A DNA stretch of 6,039 nucleotides from an uncultured Marmoricola sp. (GCA_937868455.1 CALMMO010000367.1:1-6039); one strand, 5' to 3'; positions 1-6,039 are shown, counted from the first letter of the stretch. Numbers and translations are program-made. Notes: a model not told the origin generated them from the letters alone.

Positions 1-326
1 ACCACGGCACCCGGTTAGCGCAGGGCCTGTGGGATGAACTACACGATTCATCAATCGATGCCGGCCTTCGATGGACCAAGGGGCGCTCACCTCGTGCCGT
101 GAACCGCGAACTCATCGCGGCTGGAGCGATCACCGATCACCAGACCAAAGAAGCACTCACTGGCGTCACAACCTTCATCGAGCGCGAGCGCTACGACCGC
201 CCGAGGGAGTTGAGCGAGGAAACCCGCGCCCAAGTGCTCGCTGATTTCGCGCGCTGGGAGGAGTCGTTGCGGGTCGACAATGCGAAATGGTGGCCGAGGT
301 CACTGCGCCTTTGGCGCCGTAGGTAG
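1..326 (+). CDS. C-terminal end of a TgpA-type transglutaminase-like membrane protein (DUF4129 region), 5' truncated by the window edge
   Basis: Only the last 107 residues are visible; the reading frame is open from position 3 leftwards to the edge and stops at TAG 324-326. The fragment has the pattern I associate with the cytoplasmic DUF4129 tail of bacterial transglutaminase-like proteins. A Trp-Asp-Glu-Leu helix (visible residues 10-13) is followed by a Gly-x-x-Trp then Ser-Pro-Arg turn (residues 21-31; the family usually has Thr/Ser-Pro-Arg), a leucine-rich helix, and FIERERYDRP (58-67), matching the common 'ERARYAPP'-like ending. Whole members carry N-terminal membrane helices, an extracytoplasmic transglutaminase fold with Cys-His-Asp and a last membrane helix before this tail; none of that is in view. 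An internal GTG at 99 is not a credible start, because similarity begins upstream. The last seven residues (LRLWRRR) lie almost wholly in the first unit of a tandem repeat, so the tail is probably poorly conserved. In actinobacteria this family commonly follows MoxR ATPase and DUF58 genes. The substrate is unknown. Confidence 0.72.
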   Translation, partial: HGTRLAQGLWDELHDSSIDAGLRWTKGRSPRAVNRELIAAGAITDHQTKEALTGVTTFIERERYDRPRELSEETRAQVLADFARWEESLRVDNAKWWPRSLRLWRRR

Positions 327-372
327 AGCGCCTTTGGCGTCGTAGATAGAGCGCCTGTGGCGCCGGTAGGTA
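305..372. repeat. Three tandem ~23-bp repeats, each containing a small hairpin
   Basis: Units begin at 305, 328 and 351. Each starts with an inverted repeat: gcgcc-ttt-ggcgc in unit 1, gcgcc-ttt-ggcgt in unit 2 (a G-U pair in RNA) and gcgcc-tgt-ggcgc in unit 3. This is followed by a linker of the type cgtaggtaga. Units 1 and 2 differ at two of 23 positions. Unit 3 carries a changed loop base and one extra G in the linker. Unit 1 overlaps the end of the transglutaminase gene and supplies its stop codon; units 2 and 3 lie in the spacer. The array could be a string of weak terminator-like hairpins, a REP-like extragenic element, or a slippage expansion. No U-tract follows any of the three hairpins on the + strand. 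Confidence 0.85.
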
Positions 373-383
373 CGTGCGAAATG

Positions 384-399
384 ACGCCCGAAGGGCGCT
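384..399 (-). terminator. Probable hairpin terminator of the DUF3040 transcript
   Basis: On the - strand, nine bases after the TAA stop of the DUF3040 gene, the sequence gcgccc-ttc-gggcgt forms a stem of five Watson-Crick pairs plus one G-U pair with a three-base loop. A short catttcg tail follows. The U-tract is only three bases, so this is a weak intrinsic terminator of the kind common in high-GC actinobacteria. It may work in both directions, since the transglutaminase gene converges on it. Stem (5 bp) and loop (3 nt) sizes are the same as in the adjacent tandem repeat hairpins. Confidence 0.5.
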
Positions 400-407
400 C
401 CGCAGCG

Positions 408-758
408 TTAGTCGTCGTCACCCCAACGGTGCTCGAATGGGTGGGGTTCTGATTCGTCGTGGGTTGCGGCCACGTGCTGGCTCCGCTCAACCACACGCGC
501 ACCAAACATGGTGAGCGCAACGGTGGCGGCACCTGCCATCACCACGAACCCCAAGACACCTAGCCAGGTTTGCTGCATCACTGCGCCAGCAATCAAGGCC
601 GCCAGGCCTGCCAAGAACCCGACAATGGCGGTAGTGAACTTGGCTCGCGACCCAGGGCCGAGGGGGCTGCGCAATGCCGAGGCGAACTTGGGATCTTCGG
701 CCGCGAGGGCGCGCTCCATCTGCTGAAGCAGACGCATCTCTTCTTCTGAGAGCGGCAC
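408..758 (-). CDS. DUF3040 family small membrane protein
   Basis: A 116-residue protein of unknown function. The start VPLSEEEMRLLQQMERALAA, then EDPKFASALR (residues 21-30), is the conserved N-terminal signature of DUF3040, an actinobacterial family of about this length. Two hydrophobic segments follow, about residues 44-61 and 65-85, separated by a short polar turn (QQT). This suggests a helical hairpin in the membrane with both ends on the same side, probably cytoplasmic. The tail is polar and acidic (HDESEPH, then WGDDD). I chose the GTG at 758-756 because the family normally begins with (M)PLSE and a strong ribosome binding site precedes it. The frame is open for 28 more codons to a GTG at 842 that overlaps the dinB stop as GTGA, but that extension has no family similarity and no ribosome binding site. 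The gene lies 80 bp downstream of dinB on the same strand, so read-through from dinB is possible, yet the spacer contains a candidate promoter. Confidence 0.88.
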   Translation of the reverse strand: MPLSEEEMRLLQQMERALAAEDPKFASALRSPLGPGSRAKFTTAIVGFLAGLAALIAGAVMQQTWLGVLGFVVMAGAATVALTMFGARVVERSQHVAATHDESEPHPFEHRWGDDD

Positions 759-760
759 GA

Positions 761-767
761 CCCCTCC
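761..767 (-). promoter_or_regulatory. Ribosome binding site deciding the DUF3040 start
   Basis: The - strand reads GGAGGGG, then TC, then GTG. The GGAGG core (763-767) lies four bases before the start codon. It is the clearest Shine-Dalgarno sequence in the window and supports the GTG at 758 over the upstream GTG at 842. Confidence 0.75.
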
Positions 768-790
768 ATTGGCTGGTCCGGATTTGTCAC

Positions 791-796
791 AGTCTA
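791..796 (-). promoter_or_regulatory. Candidate -10 element for the DUF3040 gene
   Basis: The - strand reads TAGACT, fitting the actinobacterial TANNNT -10 pattern. A start near 784 would give a leader of about 25 bases containing the ribosome binding site at 761-767. No good -35 hexamer lies 16-18 bp upstream; that zone is occupied by the downstream copy of the 10-bp direct repeat at 810-833. This is a pattern match only. Confidence 0.35.
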
Positions 797-809
797 AGCC
801 TGTGCTCCT

Positions 810-833
810 TGCCACGGTAGCGCTGCCACGGTA
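810..833. repeat. 10-bp direct repeat in the dinB-DUF3040 spacer
   Basis: tgccacggta occurs exactly at 810-819 and 824-833, separated by gcgc, giving a 14-bp period. On the - strand this is TACCGTGGCA-GCGC-TACCGTGGCA, immediately after the dinB stop and just upstream of the candidate DUF3040 promoter. The junction ggtagcgctgcc is also nearly palindromic. It could be an operator with two tandem half-sites, or a small duplication without function. Confidence 0.5.
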
Positions 834-838
834 ACTGC

Positions 839-2026
839 TCACCGGTTCGCGGTTCGGTTCAGCAATGTTGCCGGGCGTACGGCGTCTCGTCCGAATCGCC
901 CAACCGCTCGATCCACCGCACGATCAGCTTCTGACCAACCCCGCTCTCGCTCCCCGAGAACTAACTGCCGTTGCACCCGCTCTCGCGGAATCAAACCTTC
1001 GACTCGCACACCCACCAGCCTGATCCGTGCTCGCTGCAAACCCAGTCCCTGAAAGATCGATGCGGCTACAGCGAAGATCTCGCTTGTCACATCGGTTGCT
1101 TCGGGCAGGGTGCGCGAGCGAGTGATAGTGGTGAAGTCTGCGAACCGGACCCGAATGCTCACTGTGCGACCTGCCATGGCGGCCGCGCGCACCCGACTCG
1201 CCACCTTGGTGCTGAGGCGGAGTAACTCGCGCAGCACCACCGCTGGGTCATCGGTGTCGCGCCCAAAGGTCTCATCAGCTCCCATGCTGCGTTCGGGTGC
1301 GGCCCCTCGAGCTTGGGAGTAACCGAAATAGCTGCCCCCTGCAGGACGGTCATCAGTTCCCCACGCCAAGGCGTGCACATGAGCACCTTGGGCTGGACCC
1401 AACGCCCGGATCAGCACCCCCACAGGTGTGTGCGCCACATCTCCCACAGTGATCAGCCCCAGGCGATGCAACTGCTCTCTGGTCTTCTCCCCCACGCCAT
1501 AAAGTTCGCCGCAGTCAAGTGGGTGCAAGAAGGCAGTGACCTCGTCTTGCGCGACGACGAGGACTCCATCTGGTTTAGCCCGCTTGCTGGCCAACTTCGC
1601 CACTGAGTAGGTGGCAGCAATGCCAACTGAGCAGGTGATGCGTTGCTCGTCGTACACCGAAGCGCGCACGCGTTCTGCGACTTCGGTTGGACTCAACCGC
1701 ACCCCACGCAGATCCAAGAAAGCTTCATCCATCGAGAGCGGCTCGACGCGGGCAGTGACTCGGCGAAACACCTCCATGACTGATTTCGACACCGTCTCAA
1801 ACAGGGCGTAGTCCGGCGCGATGATCACCGCATCTGGGCACATCCGCTTGATCCGAGTCATTGGCATCGCAGACCTGACTCCAGATTCGCGAGCAAGGTA
1901 GTTGGCTGATAGGACCACTCCACGGTGACCACCACCGACCACAACGGGCACCTGCTGGAGGTCTGGTCGGTCACGGATCATCACCGACGCGTAGAAAGCG
2001 TCCATGTCGACATGCGCGATGGTCAT
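839..2026 (-). CDS. dinB: DNA polymerase IV (Y-family translesion polymerase DinB)
   Basis: A 395-residue, full-length Y-family polymerase that in the family copies past damaged bases, with low fidelity and no proofreading. The palm opens with IAHVDMDAFYASV. Asp7, with Asp100-Glu101 in SMDEAFLDL, are the expected metal-binding catalytic residues, and Tyr12 is at the steric-gate position that excludes ribonucleotides. SVGIA (133-137) with VAKLAS and AKPDG (142-154) is the conserved palm/finger block. A helix-hairpin-helix thumb follows (LYGVGEKTREQLHRLGL, 175-191), then the little-finger domain from about 240 to 345. QLVLG (354-358), after the little finger, fits a sliding-clamp binding motif. 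The closing RFGRDAVRPATLL is usual for actinobacterial DinB. The ATG at 2026 is chosen because the palm begins directly after it; upstream in-frame codons would run into the divergent methyltransferase gene. A weak GGGG (2034-2037) lies seven bases before it. No LexA-like box was recognised upstream. Confidence 0.95.
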   Translation of the reverse strand: MTIAHVDMDAFYASVMIRDRPDLQQVPVVVGGGHRGVVLSANYLARESGVRSAMPMTRIKRMCPDAVIIAPDYALFETVSKSVMEVFRRVTARVEPLSMDEAFLDLRGVRLSPTEVAERVRASVYDEQRITCSVGIAATYSVAKLASKRAKPDGVLVVAQDEVTAFLHPLDCGELYGVGEKTREQLHRLGLITVGDVAHTPVGVLIRALGPAQGAHVHALAWGTDDRPAGGSYFGYSQARGAAPERSMGADETFGRDTDDPAVVLRELLRLSTKVASRVRAAAMAGRTVSIRVRFADFTTITRSRTLPEATDVTSEIFAVAASIFQGLGLQRARIRLVGVRVEGLIPRERVQRQLVLGERERGWSEADRAVDRAVGRFGRDAVRPATLLNRTANR

Positions 2027-2031
2027 AGGCT
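2026..2031 (+). promoter_or_regulatory. Probable -10 element of a leaderless methyltransferase promoter
   Basis: TAGGCT fits the TANNNT pattern and ends six bases before the A of the ATG at 2038. That is the spacing expected if transcription starts on the start codon itself. No Shine-Dalgarno sequence precedes this ATG, which agrees with a leaderless message. The element begins on the first base of the dinB start codon (2026), so it overlaps the divergent gene. No convincing -35 was found; a TCGACA at 2007-2012 is too close (13-bp spacer). Confidence 0.45.
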
Positions 2032-2037
2032 GACCCC

Positions 2038-2733
2038 ATGGAACGTCGTACGTCGGTGCGCACCGCAGTCGTGTGGGATGCCGTGCAGCAGGCATTGGCC
2101 GCTAAATCTGGAGCCAACATTGTTGATCTGGGCGGCGGCACTGGTGGGTTCGCCGTGCGATTGGCCGAGCTTGGTCACCACGTCACCGTGATCGATCCCA
2201 GCCCCGACGCATTGGCTGCCTTGAGCAGACGTGCTCAAGAAAACAACGTGAGCGTGGCTGCCTTGCAGGGCGACCTGGACAACTTTGCGGCTTTGGTGGC
2301 CCCAGCAAGCTATGACTTGGTGTTGTGCCACGGAGTGCTGGGGATCGTGCCTGATCCAGCCGCTGGAGTGAGAGCGCTGGCGCAAGCCCTGGTCGAAGGC
2401 GGATCGTTGAGCCTGTTGGTCGGGCAACGCCACGCCGCAGTGATCGCTCGGGCCATGACTGGCCATCTTGGGCAGGCTCGAGCACTGCTTGAAGGCGCTG
2501 ATGACTCGGGTGAGCACAGGTTTAGTGCTGATGAGATGCACGCGCTGGTGGCCCCGCACCTCTCCTCGTGGGAACTGCATGCCGTGCGCGTCTTCACCGA
2601 CTTGGTGCCTGGCGCTTTGCAGGAGTTGGAGTCGGGAGCCTCGGCTGCACTGCTCGAACTTGAACGTGCCGTCGCCACTCGACCTGAGTACCTCAGTGTG
2701 GCCACCCAACTCCACGTCATCGGCACCCGCTGA
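2038..2733 (+). CDS. Class I SAM-dependent methyltransferase, CmoM/SmtA-like
   Basis: A 231-residue cytosolic methyltransferase. IVDLGGGTGGFAVRLAELG (28-46) is SAM motif I, VTVIDPSPDAL (49-59) carries the acidic residue expected to hold the ribose (Asp53), and YDLVLCHGVL (92-101) then GGSLSLLVG (121-129) are the later Rossmann-fold strands. Over its length the pattern resembles E. coli CmoM (formerly SmtA), the tRNA cmo5U34 carboxyl methyltransferase, as I remember it: an early VRxAVVWDAV helix, 'CHGVLGIVPDP' against 'FHAVLEWVADP', VRVFTDL (183-189) against VRVFHDY, and ALLELERAVATRPEYLSVATQLHV (about 204-227) against ALLELE...PYITLGRYIHV. The substrate in actinobacteria is not established, so no symbol is given. 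The ATG at 2038 is the natural start, lacking a ribosome binding site but with a fitting leaderless -10. It is divergent from dinB by 11 bp and convergent with the dnaE-like gene by 14 bp, so it is probably transcribed alone. Confidence 0.88.
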   Translation: MERRTSVRTAVVWDAVQQALAAKSGANIVDLGGGTGGFAVRLAELGHHVTVIDPSPDALAALSRRAQENNVSVAALQGDLDNFAALVAPASYDLVLCHGVLGIVPDPAAGVRALAQALVEGGSLSLLVGQRHAAVIARAMTGHLGQARALLEGADDSGEHRFSADEMHALVAPHLSSWELHAVRVFTDLVPGALQELESGASAALLELERAVATRPEYLSVATQLHVIGTR

Positions 2734-2738
2734 CCTGT

Positions 2739-2750
2739 TGACCCCGGTCA
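2739..2750. other. Short inverted repeat in the 14-bp convergent junction
   Basis: TGACC-CC-GGTCA sits between the methyltransferase stop (TGA 2731-2733) and the dnaE-like stop (TGA on the - strand at 2750-2748), and includes the latter. The stem is five pairs with a two-base loop, too tight for a good hairpin, and no U-tract follows on either strand. There is no other terminator candidate in the 14-bp gap (2734-2747), so transcripts probably overlap or end inside the opposing gene. Confidence 0.3.
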
Positions 2751-5700
2751 TCCAGCACTCCCCGGGCTGCGGTGCCACAGTTTGCGAGCCACTTCGCTGC
2801 CAGTAGTTGAGGGACTGATGCCGGCCGGTTTGATGTCGGCGTACGGCGACATCCGAAAACCACTGGTGTGCACCAACACTCGCTCGGGCCGATCACCTGG
2901 GGTGACAGCACGACTAGCCGCAATATGGGCCCACACGGCTTCGATGCCTTCGCGATCAGCAAGGTCACTGAGTTGTCCTAGATCCCAGGCTCCGGTCGCC
3001 CGCAGTGAGATGCCACGGCGACCAGTGCGGCGTACGACGCCTCGAACCACGACCAACCACGACCCAAAGACGGTGGTTGCGTAGGGGTCTTGCACATCGG
3101 CAAAGAAGGTGGCATCAACTGGTCCGGTGGCGTCATCGAGGGTCAAGAAGATCACCCGTCTGCCTGACTTCATCGGTGGGGTTTGGGTCGCGACCTTCAC
3201 CCCAGCCACCAAAATCTCCACACGCGGTCGCTGGTTGAGCAAATCAGCACTGCGCACCACCCCGAGCCGGTCAAGGAACCGTTGGTGGCTGCTCAGCACA
3301 TGGCTGCTGGCGTCGAGCCCGAGCACATCGAGTTCGGCCCGAACCCGATCAGTCGCGCTCATCTCTGGCAACCCCGAAAGCTCACCCATGCCTGGTGAAT
3401 CACCTAGGTCAAGGGCCATCTGCACCGAATCAGGGCCAGCCACAGACTTCATGGTGGCTTTGGTGAAGCGTTCTAGCTCAGCGGTTTGGAGCAGCAGGTC
3501 GCGACGGGTGACTCGCCCCCACTGCGGCAGACCTGAGGGGGACGCGAAGTCGTAGACCGAATCGAGGCCACCTGCCAACACCAGCCTCTCGACAGTGGGA
3601 CGTGAGGCTCCCGCACGACGCCACAGGTCACTGAGTGAGTGATAGGGCCGACTGGCCACAATCTGGGCGACTTCGTCGGTGGTGATGCCTTTGACTTCAG
3701 CCAAGGCCACCCTGATGCCCCACCCTGCATCGACCTTTTCCACCGAATAGGTCGACTCTGAGCGATTCACATCGAGCCCGAGCACCTCGATGCCAAGTTG
3801 TCGGGCGTCATCAAGGATGAGCCGCTTGGGGTACATCCCCGGGTCATGGGTGAGCACTCCGGCCAAGAAATGGGCTGGCCAGTGGGTCTTGAGCCAGGCC
3901 GATTGGAAGGTCGGCAACGCAAATGCGGCCGCATGGGCTTTGCAGAACCCGAAGGAGGCAAAAGACTCGATCACCTTCCAGATCTGCTCCACCAGCGCCA
4001 GTTGATATCCGCGAGCCAACGCACGGGGGAAGAACCACGCTTTAGTTGCCGCCATCCCATCCACATCACCGAGGGCGCGCCTGGCTTCATCTCCTTCGGC
4101 AAAGGAGCAACCGGTGAACGCAGCGATCATCTCGATCACTTGCTCGTGGTAGACCACCACTCCCCTGGTCTGACCCAAGATCGGGCGCAGATCATCATGG
4201 AGGTATCTGGGCATCTTCCAGCCCTGCTTGGCCTCAAGGTACGGCGTGATCATGTCGCTCTTGACCGGACCGGGCCGAAATAGCGAGATGTCGGCGATGA
4301 TGTCAGCAAAGTCTTCGATGCCTGATTTGCCGACCAACTCTCGCTGCCCAGGTGACTCAATCTGAAAGACGCCGAGAGTCTTGGCCGAGGAGATCATCGC
4401 GTAGGTCTGTGGATCATCGAAGGGCACCTGAGTGTGGTCATCGAGGTCGACTTCGACGCCACTCGTGCGATGAATCTCAGCAACGGCATGGGCCATCGCC
4501 GATTGCATTCGGATGCCGAGCACATCGAGTTTGAGCAGTCCCAGATCTTCGACGTCGTCTTTATCGAACTGACTCATTGGGTAGCCCATGAAGCTGGACT
4601 CAACCGGGGTGCGGTTGAGCAAACTTTGGTCAGACAAGATCACCCCACAGGGGTGCATCGCGATGTGTCTGGGCAATCCATCTAGGCGCTCAACCAGACC
4701 GAAGAACCGCTGGAATTGGTCGGCATCAAGCCCGGCTCCTCGCAACTCAGGCAGGTCGCGCATGGCCATGCGAGCGTCTCGAGCCCGAATGTGAGGGAAG
4801 GCCTTGGCGATGGTGTCGATCTCTCCTAGCGGCATGCCGAGGGCTGCGCCGACGTCACGAATGGCATGGCGCACGCGATAGGTCTCCATCATCGACACGC
4901 AGGCTGTGCGCTCTTTGCCAAAGCGTTCAAAGATTGCGTCGTACACCTCGAGTCGGCGTGCCGACTCCACATCAAGGTCGACATCAGGAAGCGATTGGCG
5001 CAGCGGGGAGAGGAACCGCTCCATCAACAATCCGTGCCGGATCGGGTCGACTCCACTGACCCCTAGTAGGTAGTTGACCAGGCTGCCTGCCCCTGACCCT
5101 CTGGCCGCTGACCTGATGCCGAGGTTGGCGATGATGTCGGTGACCTCACCCACGGTGAGGAAGTAGGAGGCATAACCCAGGTGGGCGATCACGCTCAACT
5201 CGTCATCGAGGCGCTTCCAGATGCGCTGGCGAGGTTGATTGCCATATCTGCTCCCAACTTTGGCCTCACACCGCTCCCGCAACACCTGATCAGCACTCAC
5301 CTCGGTCTGGGTGAGCACTGGGAAGTGCACTTCACCTAGTCCGAGGTCACCGCGCGGGTCGAGAGCGCACCTGTCGGCAACCTTGCGGGTGCTGCCGAGC
5401 AGGTTGGCCACATCTCGCCGTGAGTCGCTGCCAGCCATCCGGCAAATTTCTTCGGCAATGTCATCCATCTGCTTGCCTGATTTGAGGTAGCCCTCGGCGT
5501 TGCCGCGATCAAGGTGCCGAGCATCCATCGGGACTAGCCGCCGCGCGGCATCGAGTACGTCGACGATGGGCGCATCGAGCCGATCGGCATATCGGACTGC
5601 ATTGGTGAGCACCACCGGATGTCGTTGTGCTCTGGCAAACCCCAGCATCCGAGCGGCATGTGCTGAGGTGCCAATGCCTGAGCCTGGCAGTCGGTGGGAG

Positions 5701-6039
5701 ACCACATCGATGATCAACTGGTCGCGCGCCACCATCTCGCACCAGCGGTGCAACTCAGCCACAGCCAGGTCAGGACGCCGACGCACCATGATCTGGCCCA
5801 GCGGTGAGTCTGGGCCGAGCAGCACGATCACTGACTCGTTGAGGTGTTGCTTGACTAGGTCGAGGGTGACCACCGGGTCGCCAACTTCAGCGGTGCGACC
5901 CTCGGCGTGAACAGCAGAAACCAGGCGACACACCGCCGCCCACCCGGCTGCACCGTTGGCCACGAAGGTAACCCGCGGCCGCTTGCGGTCGCGGAAGGCT
6001 CCTCCTCGCGCGGGGGTGCGGGTGCGCTGCACGACAGGG
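2748..6039 (-). CDS. dnaE2: DNA polymerase III alpha subunit paralogue, DnaE2-like C-family polymerase, N terminus beyond the right edge
   Basis: About 1096 residues are visible, with no stop up to the edge. Numbering here runs from the in-frame GTG at 6032, which I take as internal because the start of the PHP domain is missing. Remaining PHP sequence covers about 1-170, with LTNAVRYAD (142-150) where many relatives have a His in place of Arg. The polymerase core has RGSGAGSLVNYLLG (311-324), the catalytic PDVDLD (Asp350, Asp352) and LKLDVLG with the third Asp (503). LFRPGPV (584-590), VVVYHEQVIEM (625-635) and FGFCKAHAAAFA (694-705) are conserved finger motifs. A helix-hairpin-helix region (about 775-825), a likely clamp motif QMALDL (871-876) and an OB fold (about 936-1015) follow. 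It ends at KLWHRSPGSAG with no tau-binding domain, unlike replicative DnaE1. This resembles the accessory DnaE of Streptomyces-type actinobacteria rather than mycobacterial ImuC, from memory. A role in damage tolerance or repair synthesis is inferred. No imuB lies nearby. Confidence 0.9.
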   Translation of the reverse strand, partial: PVVQRTRTPARGGAFRDRKRPRVTFVANGAAGWAAVCRLVSAVHAEGRTAEVGDPVVTLDLVKQHLNESVIVLLGPDSPLGQIMVRRRPDLAVAELHRWCEMVARDQLIIDVVSHRLPGSGIGTSAHAARMLGFARAQRHPVVLTNAVRYADRLDAPIVDVLDAARRLVPMDARHLDRGNAEGYLKSGKQMDDIAEEICRMAGSDSRRDVANLLGSTRKVADRCALDPRGDLGLGEVHFPVLTQTEVSADQVLRERCEAKVGSRYGNQPRQRIWKRLDDELSVIAHLGYASYFLTVGEVTDIIANLGIRSAARGSGAGSLVNYLLGVSGVDPIRHGLLMERFLSPLRQSLPDVDLDVESARRLEVYDAIFERFGKERTACVSMMETYRVRHAIRDVGAALGMPLGEIDTIAKAFPHIRARDARMAMRDLPELRGAGLDADQFQRFFGLVERLDGLPRHIAMHPCGVILSDQSLLNRTPVESSFMGYPMSQFDKDDVEDLGLLKLDVLGIRMQSAMAHAVAEIHRTSGVEVDLDDHTQVPFDDPQTYAMISSAKTLGVFQIESPGQRELVGKSGIEDFADIIADISLFRPGPVKSDMITPYLEAKQGWKMPRYLHDDLRPILGQTRGVVVYHEQVIEMIAAFTGCSFAEGDEARRALGDVDGMAATKAWFFPRALARGYQLALVEQIWKVIESFASFGFCKAHAAAFALPTFQSAWLKTHWPAHFLAGVLTHDPGMYPKRLILDDARQLGIEVLGLDVNRSESTYSVEKVDAGWGIRVALAEVKGITTDEVAQIVASRPYHSLSDLWRRAGASRPTVERLVLAGGLDSVYDFASPSGLPQWGRVTRRDLLLQTAELERFTKATMKSVAGPDSVQMALDLGDSPGMGELSGLPEMSATDRVRAELDVLGLDASSHVLSSHQRFLDRLGVVRSADLLNQRPRVEILVAGVKVATQTPPMKSGRRVIFLTLDDATGPVDATFFADVQDPYATTVFGSWLVVVRGVVRRTGRRGISLRATGAWDLGQLSDLADREGIEAVWAHIAASRAVTPGDRPERVLVHTSGFRMSPYADIKPAGISPSTTGSEVARKLWHRSPGSAG

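Noticed and set aside
99..326. A separate 75-residue gene starting at GTG 99
   Set aside because: The same frame is open to the left edge, and the upstream 32 residues continue the DUF4129 pattern, so this is the end of a larger gene.
759..842. N-terminal extension of the DUF3040 protein from a GTG at 842 overlapping the dinB stop (GTGA)
   Set aside because: The 28 extra residues have no family similarity and no ribosome binding site precedes them, while a strong GGAGGGG precedes the GTG at 758, where the conserved PLSEEE begins.
2027..2095. Longer DinB start upstream of 2026
   Set aside because: The extra 23 residues do not resemble the family, and the start would lie inside the divergent methyltransferase gene. 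The palm motif begins directly after the ATG at 2026.
2654..2669. TCGAAC half-site resembling an actinobacterial LexA box
   Set aside because: The second half (ACGTGC) does not match GTTCGA, and it lies inside the methyltransferase gene near its 3' end, not at a promoter.
2023..2778. Long open frame on the - strand opposite the methyltransferase
   Set aside because: It mirrors the codon phase of the methyltransferase, has no recognisable motif and spans the ends of both flanking genes; the + strand protein has a full SAM-binding signature.
3109..3555. Open frames on the + strand opposite the dnaE-like gene (here and at 3798-4283 and 5500-5910)
   Set aside because: They are Arg/Ser-rich shadow frames of a conserved high-GC polymerase gene, with no domains or ribosome binding sites.

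Overview
The window looks like chromosomal DNA of an actinomycete (Actinomycetota). The main reasons are the high-GC coding style with GTG starts, a DUF3040 membrane protein (a family I know essentially from Actinobacteria), a TgpA-type transglutaminase tail next to it, and an alpha subunit ending in KLWHRSPGSAG, which resembles the second DnaE of Streptomyces-like bacteria. I cannot name the genus. Coding density is very high. No tRNA, rRNA, CRISPR array, insertion sequence or phage gene was seen.

Layout, left to right: (1) the 3' end of a transglutaminase-like membrane protein gene on the + strand (to 326). (2) An 81-bp convergent spacer holding the remainder of a three-unit, ~23-bp tandem hairpin repeat and a hairpin that probably ends the opposing transcript. 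(3) A DUF3040 gene on the - strand (408-758). (4) An 80-bp spacer with a probable promoter, a ribosome binding site and a 10-bp direct repeat. (5) dinB, DNA polymerase IV, on the - strand (839-2026). (6) An 11-bp divergent spacer. (7) A SAM-dependent methyltransferase resembling CmoM on the + strand (2038-2733). (8) A 14-bp convergent spacer. (9) A C-family DNA polymerase alpha subunit (DnaE2-like) on the - strand, running off the right edge (2748-6039). No gap exceeds 81 bp.

Functionally, the window pairs two DNA polymerases of the kinds used in damage tolerance (Y-family DinB and an accessory C-family DnaE), both carrying plausible sliding-clamp binding motifs, with a small methyltransferase between them. 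The dinB-DUF3040 and transglutaminase part matches a neighbourhood I know from other actinobacteria, near the division and cell-wall cluster. No LexA-type box was recognised at any gene start, and no imuA'/imuB partner is present. The 5' end of the dnaE-like gene is outside the window, so its own promoter could not be examined.

Nothing here is clearly a new system. The points most worth a second look are the CmoM-like methyltransferase in an actinobacterial setting, the near-abutting divergent starts with a probable leaderless promoter, and the hairpin tandem repeat that forms the end of the transglutaminase gene.
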